Below, piece by piece: positions 33,658 to 44,409 of a DNA stretch of 64,000 bases; position 1 is the stretch's first letter; each line of letters starts with the position of its first letter. The notes under the pieces were generated by a model, which was not told the DNA's origin, did not search any database, and saw only the letters and a program-made list of their open reading frames with translations. Position numbers and translations under genes: made by a program. Source of the DNA: Lysinibacillus odysseyi 34hs-1 = NBRC 100172 (GTDB lineage: Bacteria > Bacillota > Bacilli > Bacillales_A > Planococcaceae); contig NZ_BCVX01000011.1 of NCBI RefSeq assembly GCF_001591965.1, positions 62,001 through 126,000 of the forward strand, written 5' to 3'.

Positions 33658-34806
33658 ATGTCTAAAAAAGCAATCCTAATTATCGCTTTATCTGTTGTTT
33701 CGGTAATGATTCTCGGTGTAGGTATTATTTTCTTTGTAAGCCAGCTTAATAGCCCGGAGAAAATTGTTGCGCAATTTGAAACGGCGATTGAAGAAGAGAA
33801 GCCTAACCTGCTGAAAGATCTCATTGTTCCAGATAAATCAGAGACTGCTGTAGATAATCAGTCTACAGCAGCTCTTGTTGCTTATTTAAAAGAAAACAAT
33901 CATAGTTACCAAACAATTAAAGAGAGTCTGCAAAAGCAGCTGGAAAAAAAAGATTACACAAAAACGAATCAGCCAATCAGTCTCATAGCGGGCAAAAAAA
34001 AGGGACTGAAAAAAGAGTATCAGCTGCTCGTGAAAACGACTTCTATCCAAGTGACAGGTCAGCATGAGGATGATACAGTCAATTTCAATATTGATAAGTC
34101 AAAAGTAAACTTTGAAGAAAATGCCGATGGTTTGTATGGCCCTTTCCTTCCGGGAACGTATTCCATTGTATTGTCTGTAAAAAATGACCTTGGGGATTTT
34201 ACGGAAACGAAAAAAGTAGATGTGTGGGGCAACGATGTGGTTACGTATATCGTAGATACAAAAAGCCTCGTGAAGCAGGATGAAAAAGCAAAGAATGATA
34301 TAGTAGCAGCTGTTGATACATTCAATTACGACATGTCTGTCTTTGAAACGACAGAGTTTAATCTCGAATCATTTACGAATTTGCATGCTACAGATGAGGA
34401 AATGGCCTATTCCCAGGATCTAGTTAACTCAGCTTACATGGAAACAGCGGATTATATCGAGGAATTTCATTCGAAATATAATGAAGCGGTTTTAAATTTA
34501 GATGATTTTACGATTAATTATTTTGATGGGAAATGGTCGGCCGAGGTAACAGCCTATGTTGCTTATTCACGTAAGCTAAAGCTTATCGACTACCCTGAAT
34601 TTGAAGATATCTCCTATGAGCTCATTCGAGAGTTATACCTTGTTTACAGCAAGGATGAAAAGAAATGGATGATCGATGACTTTATTGAAACGGATAGAGA
34701 TACGAATGAACGTGAAAATTGGAAAGAAACACTGAGGTTAGAAGGTCCTAAGGATGGATTGAAGTGGGTCCGTCCAGAAAACAGCAATCCTGCAACTAAC
34801 ATATAA
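33658..34806 (+). CDS. TcaA/YvbJ-like membrane protein
   Basis: Single-pass membrane protein of 382 residues. A short cytoplasmic start and TM helix (about 5-27) precede an outer part similar to the repeated domains of TcaA/YvbJ (PEKIVAQFETAIEEEKPNLLKDLI; NADGLYGPFLPGTYSI; WGNDVVTYIVD). It ends with an NTF2-like domain (DGKWSAEVTAYVAYSRKL). TcaA in Staphylococcus affects glycopeptide sensitivity. The N-terminal zinc ribbon common in the family is missing here. The start is at 33658 with AAGGAG; the in-frame ATG at 33616 lies inside the lipoprotein gene. Confidence 0.82.
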   Translation: MSKKAILIIALSVVSVMILGVGIIFFVSQLNSPEKIVAQFETAIEEEKPNLLKDLIVPDKSETAVDNQSTAALVAYLKENNHSYQTIKESLQKQLEKKDYTKTNQPISLIAGKKKGLKKEYQLLVKTTSIQVTGQHEDDTVNFNIDKSKVNFEENADGLYGPFLPGTYSIVLSVKNDLGDFTETKKVDVWGNDVVTYIVDTKSLVKQDEKAKNDIVAAVDTFNYDMSVFETTEFNLESFTNLHATDEEMAYSQDLVNSAYMETADYIEEFHSKYNEAVLNLDDFTINYFDGKWSAEVTAYVAYSRKLKLIDYPEFEDISYELIRELYLVYSKDEKKWMIDDFIETDRDTNERENWKETLRLEGPKDGLKWVRPENSNPATNI

Positions 34807-34955
34807 ACAACGCTTTCAAAAAAGGAACGTAAAAAATCATAACGGTAAAATTCCGGTTTTGACCCTGTATTGGGTCGAAGCCTTTGTTTTTATAACGATA
34901 TATTTTTGGAATACCGTGCGGTCATTTATTGGCCGGGGAACGAAAAGAGGCTGTC

Positions 34956-35414
34956 ATGAAGAAAACAATTATCAGTGAATCGATAGGTGTGTTTACTTAT
35001 AAAGAAGAAAGAAAAGTGTATGAGCTGGAGAAAGAAGGGAAACGTTGGAGTCTACTTATATCTTTCGGACAGGAAGACGCCTACGGGTTACTAAAAAAAG
35101 CAGAAAATCTGTTTGTCTGCCTGGCACAATTTGATCAAAAGGCAAAGAGAGCCATAGCAGAAAAGTTAGTAGATTATAAAAATGAGTTTTGGCCTGAGTA
35201 TGATGAAGATGATGAAGAGTTAGATTGGGATGCGGTAGATGCAGGGGAGTATGATATAACCGAGGAAGCATTTGGGGAAGCCATCTTCCTTTGTGATATT
35301 CAGGTCGGAACGGACATGATCTATTGTGAGTACAACGATGGGGACTTATTTGGAGGGCATCGCATTCATGCTTTTTTTGATAATGACTATAAGCTGATAA
35401 GCACGGATGTATAG
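34956..35414 (+). CDS. DUF2262 family protein
   Basis: Soluble acidic protein of 152 residues. I recognise DUF2262 by the ending YCEYNDGDLFGGHRIHAFFD and the preceding block EEAFGEAIFLCDIQV. Members are often found in polymorphic-toxin or hypothetical contexts without known activity. The start at 34956 has AGAGG upstream; an earlier ATG in frame has no proper site. A small hairpin, GACCC/GGGTC, lies in the gap before it. Confidence 0.8.
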   Translation: MKKTIISESIGVFTYKEERKVYELEKEGKRWSLLISFGQEDAYGLLKKAENLFVCLAQFDQKAKRAIAEKLVDYKNEFWPEYDEDDEELDWDAVDAGEYDITEEAFGEAIFLCDIQVGTDMIYCEYNDGDLFGGHRIHAFFDNDYKLISTDV

Positions 35415-35442
35415 CCATAGAAAGGCTTATTGAACATCATAT

Positions 35443-35475
35443 AAAAAAGAGCATGCAGGAGTTGTCCTGCATGCT
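35443..35475 (-). terminator. Terminator of trhO
   Basis: AGCATGCAGGA (35450-35460) pairs with TCCTGCATGCT (35465-35475). The minus-strand RNA continues CTTTTTT. It may also slow plus-strand transcripts. Confidence 0.85.
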
Positions 35476-35496
35476 GCTTTCCCGGACCGCAGGGAT

Positions 35497-36450
35497 TTAT
35501 GCCTGCAGTTCTGTTTCCAATTGAGCGATCGCTGCTTGTACATGCTCAGCAGAAAGGCCATGCTTTACAATATAGCGGTTTCGCTCGTGTTTTGTACACT
35601 CAATTGTACAGCCTCCTAAATGCTTCGCTTCATTCTCCTCTGATGCAAGAATTTGCTTGTTGCACTCAGGATTAGCACAATTAATGTAGCGTTCACAAGG
35701 TGTACCGTCAAAGTGGTCTTTTCCGACAATAACATGCTCGACTTGATTGATTGGTACAGTTAAACGTTCGTCAAATACATACATTTGACCATCCCAAAGT
35801 TGTCCTTTTGCAACAGGGTCTTTACCATATGTTGCAATGCCGCCATGCAGCTGGGCAACATCCTCAAAGCCTTCGCGTTTCAGCCAGCCGGAGAATTTTT
35901 CACATCGTATACCACCTGTGCAGTAAGTTAACACGCGTTTGCCTTCAAATAAATGACGGTTTTCACGCACCCATTGTGGTGTATCACGGAATGTTTCCAC
36001 TTCCGGACGAATTGCCCCGCGGAAGTGACCAACATCATATTCATATGTGTTACGCACATCCAGCACGACTGTATCTTCACGCTGCATCTGCTCAAAAAAA
36101 TCAGCAGGTGATAAATGTTCACCTGTAATTTCATGTGGGTTGATGTCATCCTCTAAGCTTAGGTTAACAAGCTCTGGACGCGGACGTACATGCATTTTTT
36201 TGAACGTATGTCCCTCTGTCTCATCAATTTTAAAGACAATACCGTCAAATAAAGGATTGTTCTTCATCATTTCCATATAGGTATTTGTCTGTTCTACGGT
36301 TCCCGACACAGTACCGTTAATCCCTTCGCCTGCTACAAGGATCCGTCCTTTTAGCCCAAGATCTTTACAGTGCTGTAAATGTTCCTGTGCAAATGCAGCT
36401 GGATCTTCAATCGTTGTGTAATGGTAATATAATAAAACTCGATAATTCAT
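35497..36450 (-). CDS. trhO: tRNA uridine(34) hydroxylase TrhO (rhodanese family)
   Basis: Oxygen-dependent enzyme that makes 5-hydroxyuridine at tRNA position 34, 317 residues. The N-terminal ferredoxin-like part ([18 protein letters not shown]) is followed by a rhodanese domain with the active loop [11 protein letters not shown] Cys-rich tail follows ([16 protein letters not shown]). This is the UPF0176/YbfQ family, at its normal length. The start at 36450 is preferred since AGGTG lies 7 bases upstream; the ATG at 36456 is almost on top of it. Confidence 0.92.
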   Translation of the reverse strand: MNYRVLLYYHYTTIEDPAAFAQEHLQHCKDLGLKGRILVAGEGINGTVSGTVEQTNTYMEMMKNNPLFDGIVFKIDETEGHTFKKMHVRPRPELVNLSLEDDINPHEITGEHLSPADFFEQMQREDTVVLDVRNTYEYDVGHFRGAIRPEVETFRDTPQWVRENRHLFEGKRVLTYCTGGIRCEKFSGWLKREGFEDVAQLHGGIATYGKDPVAKGQLWDGQMYVFDERLTVPINQVEHVIVGKDHFDGTPCERYINCANPECNKQILASEENEAKHLGGCTIECTKHERNRYIVKHGLSAEHVQAAIAQLETELQA

Positions 36451-36689
36451 ATTCATTCACCTATCATTCATATTTGCAAGATATACCTGATAGTCAAAAA
36501 GGTATACCTATATAATAAACGAAAAACAGCATTTTACCTATCAGTAATAAGACTGAATTTATATTGAAGTGGACAGTTTGAGGATAGCCTTTGAATAAGA
36601 ATTGTGTGAATCAGCAGTAACTGACTGGGGATATTTCGCTAAATAGGGGAAGTTAATAAGCATACTAAGGAAATGAAAGGAAGAAGGAT

Positions 36690-36920
36690 ATGAAAGAATA
36701 TAAAGTCACCTATTTTTTCGATGAGCAGCATTATGTCAGAAGATTCATCCATACAGCTTCCCAGGAAGAGGCAGAGGAGCTGATCAGGAACGAACGTGAC
36801 CAATATATTTCCTTTACGGATAGTAGAGGCATTTATCATGAACTGAATACGAAAAACGTTAGAGTGGTTCAGATTTCCGAGTACCATCGTGTAGATAAAA
36901 ACAAAAAAGATCGTAATTAA
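36690..36920 (+). CDS. Small conserved hypothetical protein, possibly forespore-expressed
   Basis: 76 residues, soluble and charged, alpha/beta pattern (KEYKVTYFFDEQHYVRRFI; ASQEEAEELI; ISFTDSRGIYHELNTKNVRVV). I do not recognise the family. AAGGAAGAAGG precedes the ATG. A CATACTA at 36661-36667 matches a SigG -10, but the expected -35 is poor. It precedes a SASP-like gene by 63 bases. Confidence 0.7.
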   Translation: MKEYKVTYFFDEQHYVRRFIHTASQEEAEELIRNERDQYISFTDSRGIYHELNTKNVRVVQISEYHRVDKNKKDRN

Positions 36921-36983
36921 TTGCCGATTGTCATAACAATCATTTTCTGTGGCACCCTAACAAAAAAATAAGGAGGCTGACGG

Positions 36984-37169
36984 ATGAACCATAATAAAGA
37001 GGAATTTGGCCGGACCGATGTAGAGGAAGTAAAAAGAAAAAATGCAGAATCGGGATTATCCTATAAAGAAATACTGGAAGTTCTGGCTCAAACAGGCGGT
37101 CATGGGACAGCAACTTACAGCAATACAGATGTTGAACAAGTAAAGAGAAGCATTCATTCAAACGAATAA
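36984..37169 (+). CDS. Gamma-type SASP-like small protein
   Basis: 61 residues with two related segments, TDVEEVKRKNAESG and TDVEQVKRSIHSNE. They resemble the repeats of gamma-type small acid-soluble spore proteins. Between them lies LSYKEILEVLAQTGGHGTATYSN, longer and more ordered than in SspE. AAGGAGG precedes the ATG. A weak SigG-like site (GTCATA at 36930, 17 bp, CACCCTA at 36953) lies upstream. Gamma SASPs serve as an amino acid store in spores; the assignment is moderate. Confidence 0.6.
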   Translation: MNHNKEEFGRTDVEEVKRKNAESGLSYKEILEVLAQTGGHGTATYSNTDVEQVKRSIHSNE

Positions 37170-37186
37170 AACATATCTTCACGCTG

Positions 37187-37226
37187 AGATGGCCGGAAAT
37201 ATAAAATTTTCCGGCCATCTTTTTTA
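37187..37226 (+). terminator. Terminator after the SASP-like gene
   Basis: A perfect 13-bp stem, AGATGGCCGGAAA (37187-37199) with TTTCCGGCCATCT (37208-37220), is followed by TTTTTT. Confidence 0.92.
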
Positions 37227-37458
37227 GGGGACAAGAAAGGTAGCCAATGAGCCAGCCATCTTAAAAGCCTATGCTCCTTTTGCAAGGGGAGAAATTTTAA
37301 ATAACTGGTTAGATACCTTTCTTTTCACTTTAATCCTTCTCTTCTTATGAATAAATTATCCATTGTCCTCTAAACGTTATTTCAAGTTGTCGCAATGTTT
37401 AGGTATCATACTTTGTCTCACTTCATAATATGGTAGAAACATGCTCCTGAATGGAGGG

Positions 37459-39360
37459 ATGGCTATCAGCATTTTAAACAAGGCTAGAAGTTACCGTGAA
37501 GAAGAAAATCGCTTGAAATGGGAAGGAACGTTTGGGGAGTATTTGGAGATTGTGAAGGAGCGCCCTGAAGTTGCACAGACAGCTCACTCACGGGTGTACA
37601 GTATGATCAGGAGTGCAGGGATAGAAGAAAGAGACAGTCAGAAAATGTACCACTTTTTCGGCAAGGAAATTTTTGGACTTGAAACAGCATTGGAACGATT
37701 AGTGGAGGAGTATTTCCATCCTGCTGCGAGAAGACTTGATGTCCGGAAACGTATATTGTTATTGATGGGCCCTGTTAGTGGAGGGAAATCAACAATTGTC
37801 ACACTGCTGAAAAGAGGTTTAGAGCAATATTCACGTACAGATGAGGGTGCTATTTATGCCATTAAAGGCTGCCCGATGCATGAAGATCCGCTTCATCTCA
37901 TTCCTCATCATTTACGGGAAGACTTTTATGAAGAGTATGGGATCCGGATAGAAGGCAGCTTATCCCCGCTGAACACAATGCGCTTAGAGCAGGAATATGA
38001 CGGCCGTATTGAAAACGTCATGGTCGAGCGTATTTTCTTCTCAGAAGACAAACGTGTCGGCATTGGTACATTTACACCATCAGATCCTAAATCACAGGAT
38101 ATTGCGGATTTAACGGGAAGTATTGATTTTTCAACGATTGCTGAATATGGTTCTGAATCAGATCCACGTGCCTATCGTTTTGACGGGGAACTAAACAAAG
38201 CGAATCGGGGCATGATGGAGTTTCAGGAAATTTTAAAGTTAGATGAAAAATTCCTTTGGCATTTATTGTCTCTAACGCAGGAAGGAAATTTTAAAGCCGG
38301 GCGCTTTGCATTGATTAGTGCAGATGAGCTGATTGTTGCCCATACGAATGAAACAGAGTACCGCTCTTTCATTTCTAACAAAAAGAATGAGGCTCTTCAT
38401 TCCCGGATAATTGTCATGCCTATTCCTTATAATTTAAAGGTGAGCCAGGAGGAGCGCATCTATAAAAAGATGATCAGGGATAGTGATATGGCAGACGTGC
38501 ATATTGCACCACATGCTTTGAAAACAGCGGCAATTTTTTCAGTACTGACAAGGCTGGAAGTTCCGAAAAAGCAGGGCATTGATTTAGTAAAGAAGATGCG
38601 TCTATACGATGGCGAGAGTGTAGAGGGCTATAATGCAGTTGATGTGGAGGAGTTAAAAAAGGAGTACCCGACAGAAGGTATGCATGGCATAGATCCACGC
38701 TATGTCATTAATCGGATTTCATCTGCTATTATCCGAAAGGAAGTGCCGTCCATCAATGCCTTGGACGTCCTTCGTTCACTGAAGGATGGGCTCGATCAGC
38801 ACGCGTCCATTTCACAGGAAGACCGGGAAAAATATATGAATTACATTGCGGTTGCTAGAAGAGAATATGATGAAATCGCGAAAAATGAAGTCCAAAAGGC
38901 CTTTGTGTACTCCTATGAAGAATCAGCGAAAACATTAATGAACAATTACCTCGACAATGTAGAGGCTTACTGCAATAAAAATAGGATACGTGACCCCCTC
39001 ACAGGCGAGGAAATGAATCCTGATGAAAAACTGATGAGGTCTATCGAAGAACAGATTGGTGTTTCAGAAAATGCAAAAAAAGCATTCCGTGAGGAGATTT
39101 TAATCCGGCTTTCGGCATTTGCCCGAAAAGGGAAACGATTCGAATATGATTCCCATGAAAGATTGAGAGAGGCCATTCAAAAGAAGATGTTTGCGGATTT
39201 GAAGGATGTCGTTAAAATTACGACTTCCACAAAAACGCCAGATGAATCGCAATTGAAAAAGATTAATGAGGTAATTGCCACATTAATTGATGAGCATGGC
39301 TATAATTCTACATCGGCAAATGAATTATTGCAGTATGTAGGCAGTCTGCTAAATCGCTAA
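37459..39360 (+). CDS. prkA: Serine protein kinase PrkA
   Basis: AAA+ protein/serine kinase of about 633 residues, made in the mother cell during sporulation in Bacillus. Walker A GPVSGGKST lies near 104-112. The N-terminal signature YREEENRLKWEGTFGEYLEIV and the C-terminal kinase region (RGTEEGNSTS-like tail) fit PrkA throughout. The start is uncertain: GGAGGG (37453-37458) touches ATG 37459, while the codon at the position of the B. subtilis start is ATC 37465, at ideal spacing. It heads a cluster with yhbH and spoVR, separated from yhbH by a terminator. Confidence 0.93.
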   Translation: MAISILNKARSYREEENRLKWEGTFGEYLEIVKERPEVAQTAHSRVYSMIRSAGIEERDSQKMYHFFGKEIFGLETALERLVEEYFHPAARRLDVRKRILLLMGPVSGGKSTIVTLLKRGLEQYSRTDEGAIYAIKGCPMHEDPLHLIPHHLREDFYEEYGIRIEGSLSPLNTMRLEQEYDGRIENVMVERIFFSEDKRVGIGTFTPSDPKSQDIADLTGSIDFSTIAEYGSESDPRAYRFDGELNKANRGMMEFQEILKLDEKFLWHLLSLTQEGNFKAGRFALISADELIVAHTNETEYRSFISNKKNEALHSRIIVMPIPYNLKVSQEERIYKKMIRDSDMADVHIAPHALKTAAIFSVLTRLEVPKKQGIDLVKKMRLYDGESVEGYNAVDVEELKKEYPTEGMHGIDPRYVINRISSAIIRKEVPSINALDVLRSLKDGLDQHASISQEDREKYMNYIAVARREYDEIAKNEVQKAFVYSYEESAKTLMNNYLDNVEAYCNKNRIRDPLTGEEMNPDEKLMRSIEEQIGVSENAKKAFREEILIRLSAFARKGKRFEYDSHERLREAIQKKMFADLKDVVKITTSTKTPDESQLKKINEVIATLIDEHGYNSTSANELLQYVGSLLNR

Positions 39361-39371
39361 ATGATGTACTG

Positions 39372-39405
39372 GAGTGTCCCAATGTTTTTTTGGGCGCTCT
39401 TTTTT
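39372..39405 (+). terminator. Terminator between prkA and yhbH
   Basis: GAGTGTCCCA (39372-39381) pairs with TGGGCGCTC (39391-39399) with a G-U pair, followed by TTTTTT. It probably lowers, rather than abolishes, downstream expression. Confidence 0.8.
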
Positions 39406-39523
39406 CTTACTTAAATTTGTCGCAAAAATCTGAAAAGTGTTCATAGAATATAAAAAGCGCCCCTCTGGCACAGGGCCTTTTTGGTTGGAAAGCTGGACAA
39501 TAAAAGGATGGAGGAAGATAAAA

Positions 39524-40687
39524 ATGAGTGAAAATCAATATAACCGTTTCGTCGTCTCTAAAGAAGATTGGTCACTCCATCGCAAAGGCCACCAGGATCA
39601 GCAGCGCCATATGGAAAAGGTAAGAGAAGCAATTAAAAACAATCTACCGGATTTGATAAGTGAGGAAAGCATTATTATGTCCAATGGGCGGGAAGTATTG
39701 AAGATTCCAATCCGGTCATTGGATGAATATAAAATTCGCTACAATCATGATAAGACAAAGCACGTCGGCCAAGGAAAAGGTGATAGTAAAGTTGGAGATG
39801 TACTGGGCCGAGATGGAGGCCAGCAAAAGCAGGGGGCGGGACGTGGCAAGGAGGCAGGAGAAGCCCCGGGGGAAGACTATTATGAAGCGGAAGTAAGCTT
39901 GGAGGAAGTAGAAAATATGCTGTTTAGCGAACTGGAGCTACCGAACCTGCAGCAAAAAGAAACAGCCGATATCCCTACTGAAAAAATCGAGTTTAACGAT
40001 ATCCGAAAAAAAGGGCTAATGGGCAATATCGATAAGAAACGGACCATTCTTTCAGCCATCAGGCGTAATGCGCTGAGCGGAAAAGCACAGATTGCCCCCA
40101 TTCAAAATGACGATCTACGTTTTAAAACATGGGATGAGGAGGTAAAACCGGAGTCCAGAGCTGTAGTGCTGGCGATGATGGATACGAGCGGCTCGATGGG
40201 ACAATTTGAAAAATATTGTGCAAGGAGCTTTTTCTTCTGGATGACTAGGTTCTTGCGCTCCAAGTATGAAACCGTGGAGATTGCTTTTATCGCCCATCAT
40301 ACGGAAGCAAAAGTCGTGACGGAGGAGGAATTTTTTACGAAAGGGGAAAGCGGGGGGACGATGTGCTCCTCAGCCTATGTAAAAGCTCTTGAGCTGATTA
40401 AAGAAAAATATAGTCCTAAAAAATATAATATTTATCCGGTTCACTTCTCGGATGGAGAGAATTTATCTTCAGACAATGAGAAATGTCTGCAATATGTTGA
40501 GGAGCTGATGAAAATATCAAGTATGTTCGGTTATGGAGAAGTCAATCCTCATGGCCGCTATTCTACAATGATGTCTAATTACCGTAAAATTGATAATCCG
40601 CATTTTCGTCATTACGTTTTAAAAAAGAAAAGCGATGTATACCCAGCGTTAAAGGCTTTTTTCAAAAATGAGGACCCTTCTATGTAG
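39524..40687 (+). CDS. yhbH: Sporulation protein YhbH
   Basis: DUF444-family protein of 387 residues with a von Willebrand A-like domain (MIDAS motif MDTSGSMG). It is nearly collinear with B. subtilis YhbH ([57 protein letters not shown]). It is thought to act with PrkA in sporulation. The charged Gly/Gln-rich linker at 90-125 is normal. TGGAGG lies before the ATG at 39524; the earlier frame start at 39437 has no site. Confidence 0.95.
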   Translation: MSENQYNRFVVSKEDWSLHRKGHQDQQRHMEKVREAIKNNLPDLISEESIIMSNGREVLKIPIRSLDEYKIRYNHDKTKHVGQGKGDSKVGDVLGRDGGQQKQGAGRGKEAGEAPGEDYYEAEVSLEEVENMLFSELELPNLQQKETADIPTEKIEFNDIRKKGLMGNIDKKRTILSAIRRNALSGKAQIAPIQNDDLRFKTWDEEVKPESRAVVLAMMDTSGSMGQFEKYCARSFFFWMTRFLRSKYETVEIAFIAHHTEAKVVTEEEFFTKGESGGTMCSSAYVKALELIKEKYSPKKYNIYPVHFSDGENLSSDNEKCLQYVEELMKISSMFGYGEVNPHGRYSTMMSNYRKIDNPHFRHYVLKKKSDVYPALKAFFKNEDPSM

Positions 40688-40725
40688 GGACAGGGAACCT
40701 CAATGATCGAGGGGGGATATAGTTG

Positions 40726-42132
40726 ATGGAAAAGGAACTGCACCGGGCTATCGATGAAATTACTGAAATTGCGAAAGGCTTTGGGCTTGATTTTTATCCA
40801 ATGCATTACGAAATTTGTCCTGCGGATATTATTTATACAATTGGGGCGTACGGGATGCCTACGCGTTATACGCATTGGAGCTTCGGCAAACAATTTCACC
40901 GGATGAAGCTGCAATATGACTTAGGCTTAAGCCAAATATACGAGCTTGTCATTAATTCCAACCCGTGTTATGCATTTTTGCTCGATACGAATACACTTAT
41001 CCAAAATAAGCTGATTATCGCCCATGTCCTTGCACACTGTGATTTCTTTAAAAATAATATCCGGTTCTCTAATACAAGACGAGATATGGTAGAAAGCATG
41101 ACTGCTACAGCAGAAAGGATTGCCCACTATGAACTGCTGTATGGAAAGGATGAGGTGGAACAGTTTATTGATGCTGTCCTCTCTATCCAGGAGCATATTG
41201 ACCCATCTATTTTAAGACCAAAGCAGCTAATAGAAAATTATGACCTGGAAGCAGAAGAGGAGGAAATTTACACCTCAAAAACTGTATATGATGATCTTTG
41301 GAGCCTGGATGATAAGGAAAAGAAGGAGGAGCTGCCAAGAAGGAAAAAAAAGAAGTTCCCCCCAAAGCCAGAGAAGGATTTGCTGTTATTCATCGAACAA
41401 TTCAGCAGGGAACTAGAAGACTGGCAGCGGGATATTTTAACAATGATGCGCGAGGAAATGCTATATTTTTGGCCGCAGCTTGAAACAAAAATTATGAACG
41501 AAGGATGGGCGTCCTTTTGGCACCAGCGCATTTTGCGTGAGTTAGATTTAACAGCAGCAGAAACGATTGAATTTGCAAAGCTGAACGCAGGGGTCGTCCA
41601 GCCATCGAAGACAACAATTAATCCTTATTATTTAGGGTTGAAGATTTTTGAGGATATTGAAAAGCGATATGATCAACCAACCGCAGAGATGCAAAGAGCG
41701 GGGATAAAACCTAACTCGGGGCGTGAAAAAATATTTGAAGTACGGGAGATAGAATCGGATATTTCATTTATCCGCAACTATTTAAAAAAAGAGCTGGCAG
41801 AGCAGGAGGACCTTTATTTATTCGAGAAGAAAGGCAATGAATACAAGATAACGAACAAGGATTACGAACACATCCGTGACCAGCTTGTCTCCATGCGGGT
41901 CAATGGGGGATTCCCTTATATTGTGGTGGAAAATGGGGATTTCGCTAAAAACGGCGAACTGTATTTAAAGCATGGATATGAGGGAACAGAACTTGATCCG
42001 AAATATTTGGAGTATGTCCTGCCTTATATTTATCAGCTTTGGGGACGCCCTGTTCATCTGGAAACATGCATAGAAGATAAACCAATGCTTTATTCGTACG
42101 ATGGGAAGAAAAGTTACCGAAGTATTAAATAA
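40726..42132 (+). CDS. spoVR: Stage V sporulation protein R
   Basis: SpoVR of 468 residues, involved in spore cortex formation. Family blocks seen: [25 protein letters not shown] (N-terminus), [22 protein letters not shown] and [14 protein letters not shown]. It starts with ATG 40726 after GGGGGG; a TTG immediately before is an alternative. It follows yhbH by 38 bases with no terminator between, so these two are co-transcribed. Confidence 0.95.
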   Translation: MEKELHRAIDEITEIAKGFGLDFYPMHYEICPADIIYTIGAYGMPTRYTHWSFGKQFHRMKLQYDLGLSQIYELVINSNPCYAFLLDTNTLIQNKLIIAHVLAHCDFFKNNIRFSNTRRDMVESMTATAERIAHYELLYGKDEVEQFIDAVLSIQEHIDPSILRPKQLIENYDLEAEEEEIYTSKTVYDDLWSLDDKEKKEELPRRKKKKFPPKPEKDLLLFIEQFSRELEDWQRDILTMMREEMLYFWPQLETKIMNEGWASFWHQRILRELDLTAAETIEFAKLNAGVVQPSKTTINPYYLGLKIFEDIEKRYDQPTAEMQRAGIKPNSGREKIFEVREIESDISFIRNYLKKELAEQEDLYLFEKKGNEYKITNKDYEHIRDQLVSMRVNGGFPYIVVENGDFAKNGELYLKHGYEGTELDPKYLEYVLPYIYQLWGRPVHLETCIEDKPMLYSYDGKKSYRSIK

Positions 42133-42142
42133 ATAACAATGT

Positions 42143-42180
42143 TGCGCCAGGAACCTTGTCGGTACCCGGCGCATAGCTTT
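42143..42180. terminator. Weak terminator between convergent spoVR and chemoreceptor genes
   Basis: TGCGCC (42143-42148) and GGCGCA (42168-42173), extended by an imperfect inner stem with GGAACC/GGTACC. A T-rich stretch follows. Confidence 0.5.
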
Positions 42181-42216
42181 GTTGTTGAGCTATTATTTTG
42201 AACTTATGGATTTTTC

Positions 42217-43905
42217 CTAGGGAAGCTTAAATTGCTTTGTTATTTTATCCAGCTCTTGTGCATTTTGACTGAGCTCGGTTGAAACAGTATGGACATTTTG
42301 TATTGTAGCGGATTGCTTTTCCGTTGTGGAGGAAATCACCTGCAAATTAACGGAAGTCTGCTCAGTTGCTCTTGCCACTTCATTAATGGAAGCAGAGACT
42401 TCTTCAGCGCTTGCTGAAATTTGCTGGGATGTTGCTGATACCTCCTCGACTTGTGTTGTCAATGAAGTCACATTGGCCGTGATTTCCTCGAAGGCAGTTC
42501 CTGCTTTTTGAATAACTTCCACACCTTCTGATACCGATACGAGTCCAGAGGAAACAGCCTGTTCGACATTTTCCATATCGTGATGGATATTGCCGATCAA
42601 TGACACAATCTGTTCTGCCGATAATTTGGACTGTTCAGCAAGCTTTCTTACCTCATCTGCAACAACCGCAAAGCCCTTCCCATGTTCTCCGGCACGTGCA
42701 GCTTCGATAGCTGCATTAAGAGCCAATAAATTTGTTTGCTCTGTAATCGCTGTAATGACCTTTGTGATTTCACCAATTTCATCCGTCTGCTCACTAAGCT
42801 TCCGGGTTAAATGTGAAATCGTTCTTGTAGATTCATTAATCGTGTTCATTTGCTGCTGGGCTGTCACGATTGTCTCTATGCCAAAATCAGCGGTCTCATT
42901 CATATCTAAAGCATTTTGATGCAGCAGCTGAGTAGCCTCCGCGATTCGCTGAATACCGCTCGCAGTCTCATCCATCGCCTGGGCAATCTCTTTTGTAGAT
43001 TGTGACATGCTGCCGGCCGCTTGTGATGTTTCGGCAATGTTTTCGGCAGCTTCCCCTGTAGAAGCAGTAATGGAGGCGGTAGCACTGAAAAGGGTGTTTG
43101 CCGACTCACTGACGTGTGCTGAATTTTTCTGAAGATCAAAAATAATTTTCTGGAAACTATGTTTCATTTTATTGAACTCAATTACGAGGCTTCCAATTTC
43201 ATCATTGTTTTTATAGGTATAATCCGGTCTTGATAAATCCCCGCCTGCAATGATAGATGCCTGTTCTACTACTTGTGACAGCGGCTTTGTCACAGAACGT
43301 CTGACAAAAATAAGATACGCTGTCACGATAATGACGATGAAAATAAAGGAAATACCTGAAACGATAGTAGAAAGAAGAGTAGCGTCATTTACTTCATCTG
43401 ATAGATGTGCAATGTCCTTTTGCAGATAGTCGGCCATTTCACCTGTCAGGCTGCTCATTGTCTCCTTCATTTCCATGTATTCATTCTTCAGCTGCCTTTG
43501 TGCGATCTCTCCTTTAGAAGCTGCAGCAGATCGGGTAATCCCGCTGACATAGCCCTGAATAGTTTCATTATAGTCGGACAATTTACTGACATATTCCTGC
43601 ATATCGTTAGAGAGGGCCATGAGAGAAAGCTCCTCGATGTTTGCTGTTAGTTGATTGCTATAACTAGATAGTGATTCTAAATTATCCTTTGATGGCTCTG
43701 TTACATATATCGATGCATACATTCCTTGATTGGCAAGGACAGCCTCGATCGATTGTGTTATTTGCATTTGAACTATCTGTGAATCAATCGCTTTTTCTAC
43801 TTTACGGTCTAAAGAGAAAAATTGGAAAGCAGCAAAGCCTAACGATAACAAAGCAAGAAACTCGACAGTCATAAATCCGATATTGATTTTTTTCCGTACT
43901 GACAT
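42217..43905 (-). CDS. Methyl-accepting chemotaxis protein with helical sensor domain
   Basis: Transmembrane chemoreceptor of 562 residues. TM1 (about 9-30), a 4-helix-bundle-type outer domain (35-180, all helical), TM2 (about 185-207), HAMP, then a signalling domain. The conserved tip is [19 protein letters not shown]. Small 4HB domains often sense through dimer or partner interactions; the ligand is unknown. AGGAGG is 5 bases upstream. It is not related in its sensor to the receptor at 741. Confidence 0.92.
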   Translation of the reverse strand: MSVRKKINIGFMTVEFLALLSLGFAAFQFFSLDRKVEKAIDSQIVQMQITQSIEAVLANQGMYASIYVTEPSKDNLESLSSYSNQLTANIEELSLMALSNDMQEYVSKLSDYNETIQGYVSGITRSAAASKGEIAQRQLKNEYMEMKETMSSLTGEMADYLQKDIAHLSDEVNDATLLSTIVSGISFIFIVIIVTAYLIFVRRSVTKPLSQVVEQASIIAGGDLSRPDYTYKNNDEIGSLVIEFNKMKHSFQKIIFDLQKNSAHVSESANTLFSATASITASTGEAAENIAETSQAAGSMSQSTKEIAQAMDETASGIQRIAEATQLLHQNALDMNETADFGIETIVTAQQQMNTINESTRTISHLTRKLSEQTDEIGEITKVITAITEQTNLLALNAAIEAARAGEHGKGFAVVADEVRKLAEQSKLSAEQIVSLIGNIHHDMENVEQAVSSGLVSVSEGVEVIQKAGTAFEEITANVTSLTTQVEEVSATSQQISASAEEVSASINEVARATEQTSVNLQVISSTTEKQSATIQNVHTVSTELSQNAQELDKITKQFKLP

Positions 43906-44371
43906 AGTATCCTCCTGAAATATTATTGCTGAAAATTATATTTGTATCTAATTATATCTTTTTTCTTTATTTGGAAAATACCTTTCATCTGGTCTAATCT
44001 TCCTGTTTCTTCAAGTAAATAAACGGCTGAAAGCGGTATTTATAAAATAAAGGTAGTTTTAGCCTATATAATAGTGAAATAACTTAATAGCAGGAATTCC
44101 TTCCATACCTATATGAACACCTTGATGAGAATGAAAGAAATTTAATATACAGCAATTTTTCCTGTCTGATTTTCTTTTGCCAAGCTGGTTATGTACGAAC
44201 TTACTAAAGAAGAGACAGAAAAAAATGGAATACATAGTATAAGAGAATGTTGTGATTGAGGAATCTTTCGATGAGGAACTATCGAAGAGTTCGCTGATTT
44301 GGCCAAAAGTATGAAGCCAGAACAGGGATAAGGAGAATGCGGGCATAAAGAAGAGGGAGATTTACTTGAAA
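43906..44371. other. Intergenic region with possible gene remnant
   Basis: About 470 bases. A plus-strand stretch near 44240-44310 reads ENVVIEESFDEELSK... without a start and with stops on both sides. It may be a decayed coding fragment. No complete gene is supported. Confidence 0.3.
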
Positions 44372-44400
44372 TGAAAGGGGGGCTTGGGTTGCCCCTTTCA
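44372..44400 (-). terminator. Hairpin after the cupin gene
   Basis: TGAAAGGGG (44372-44380) pairs with CCCCTTTCA (44392-44400), 10 bases past the stop. The T tract is weak on either strand. Confidence 0.55.
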
Positions 44401-44409
44401 TCTTGTTTT

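Noticed and set aside
37404..37432. TCATACT ... CATAATAT as a SigE promoter of prkA
   Set aside because: The spacer is 11 bp rather than about 14, so the match is probably chance.
44059..44346. 95-codon minus-strand frame
   Set aside because: No ribosome site and no family resemblance. The region looks like decayed or non-coding DNA.
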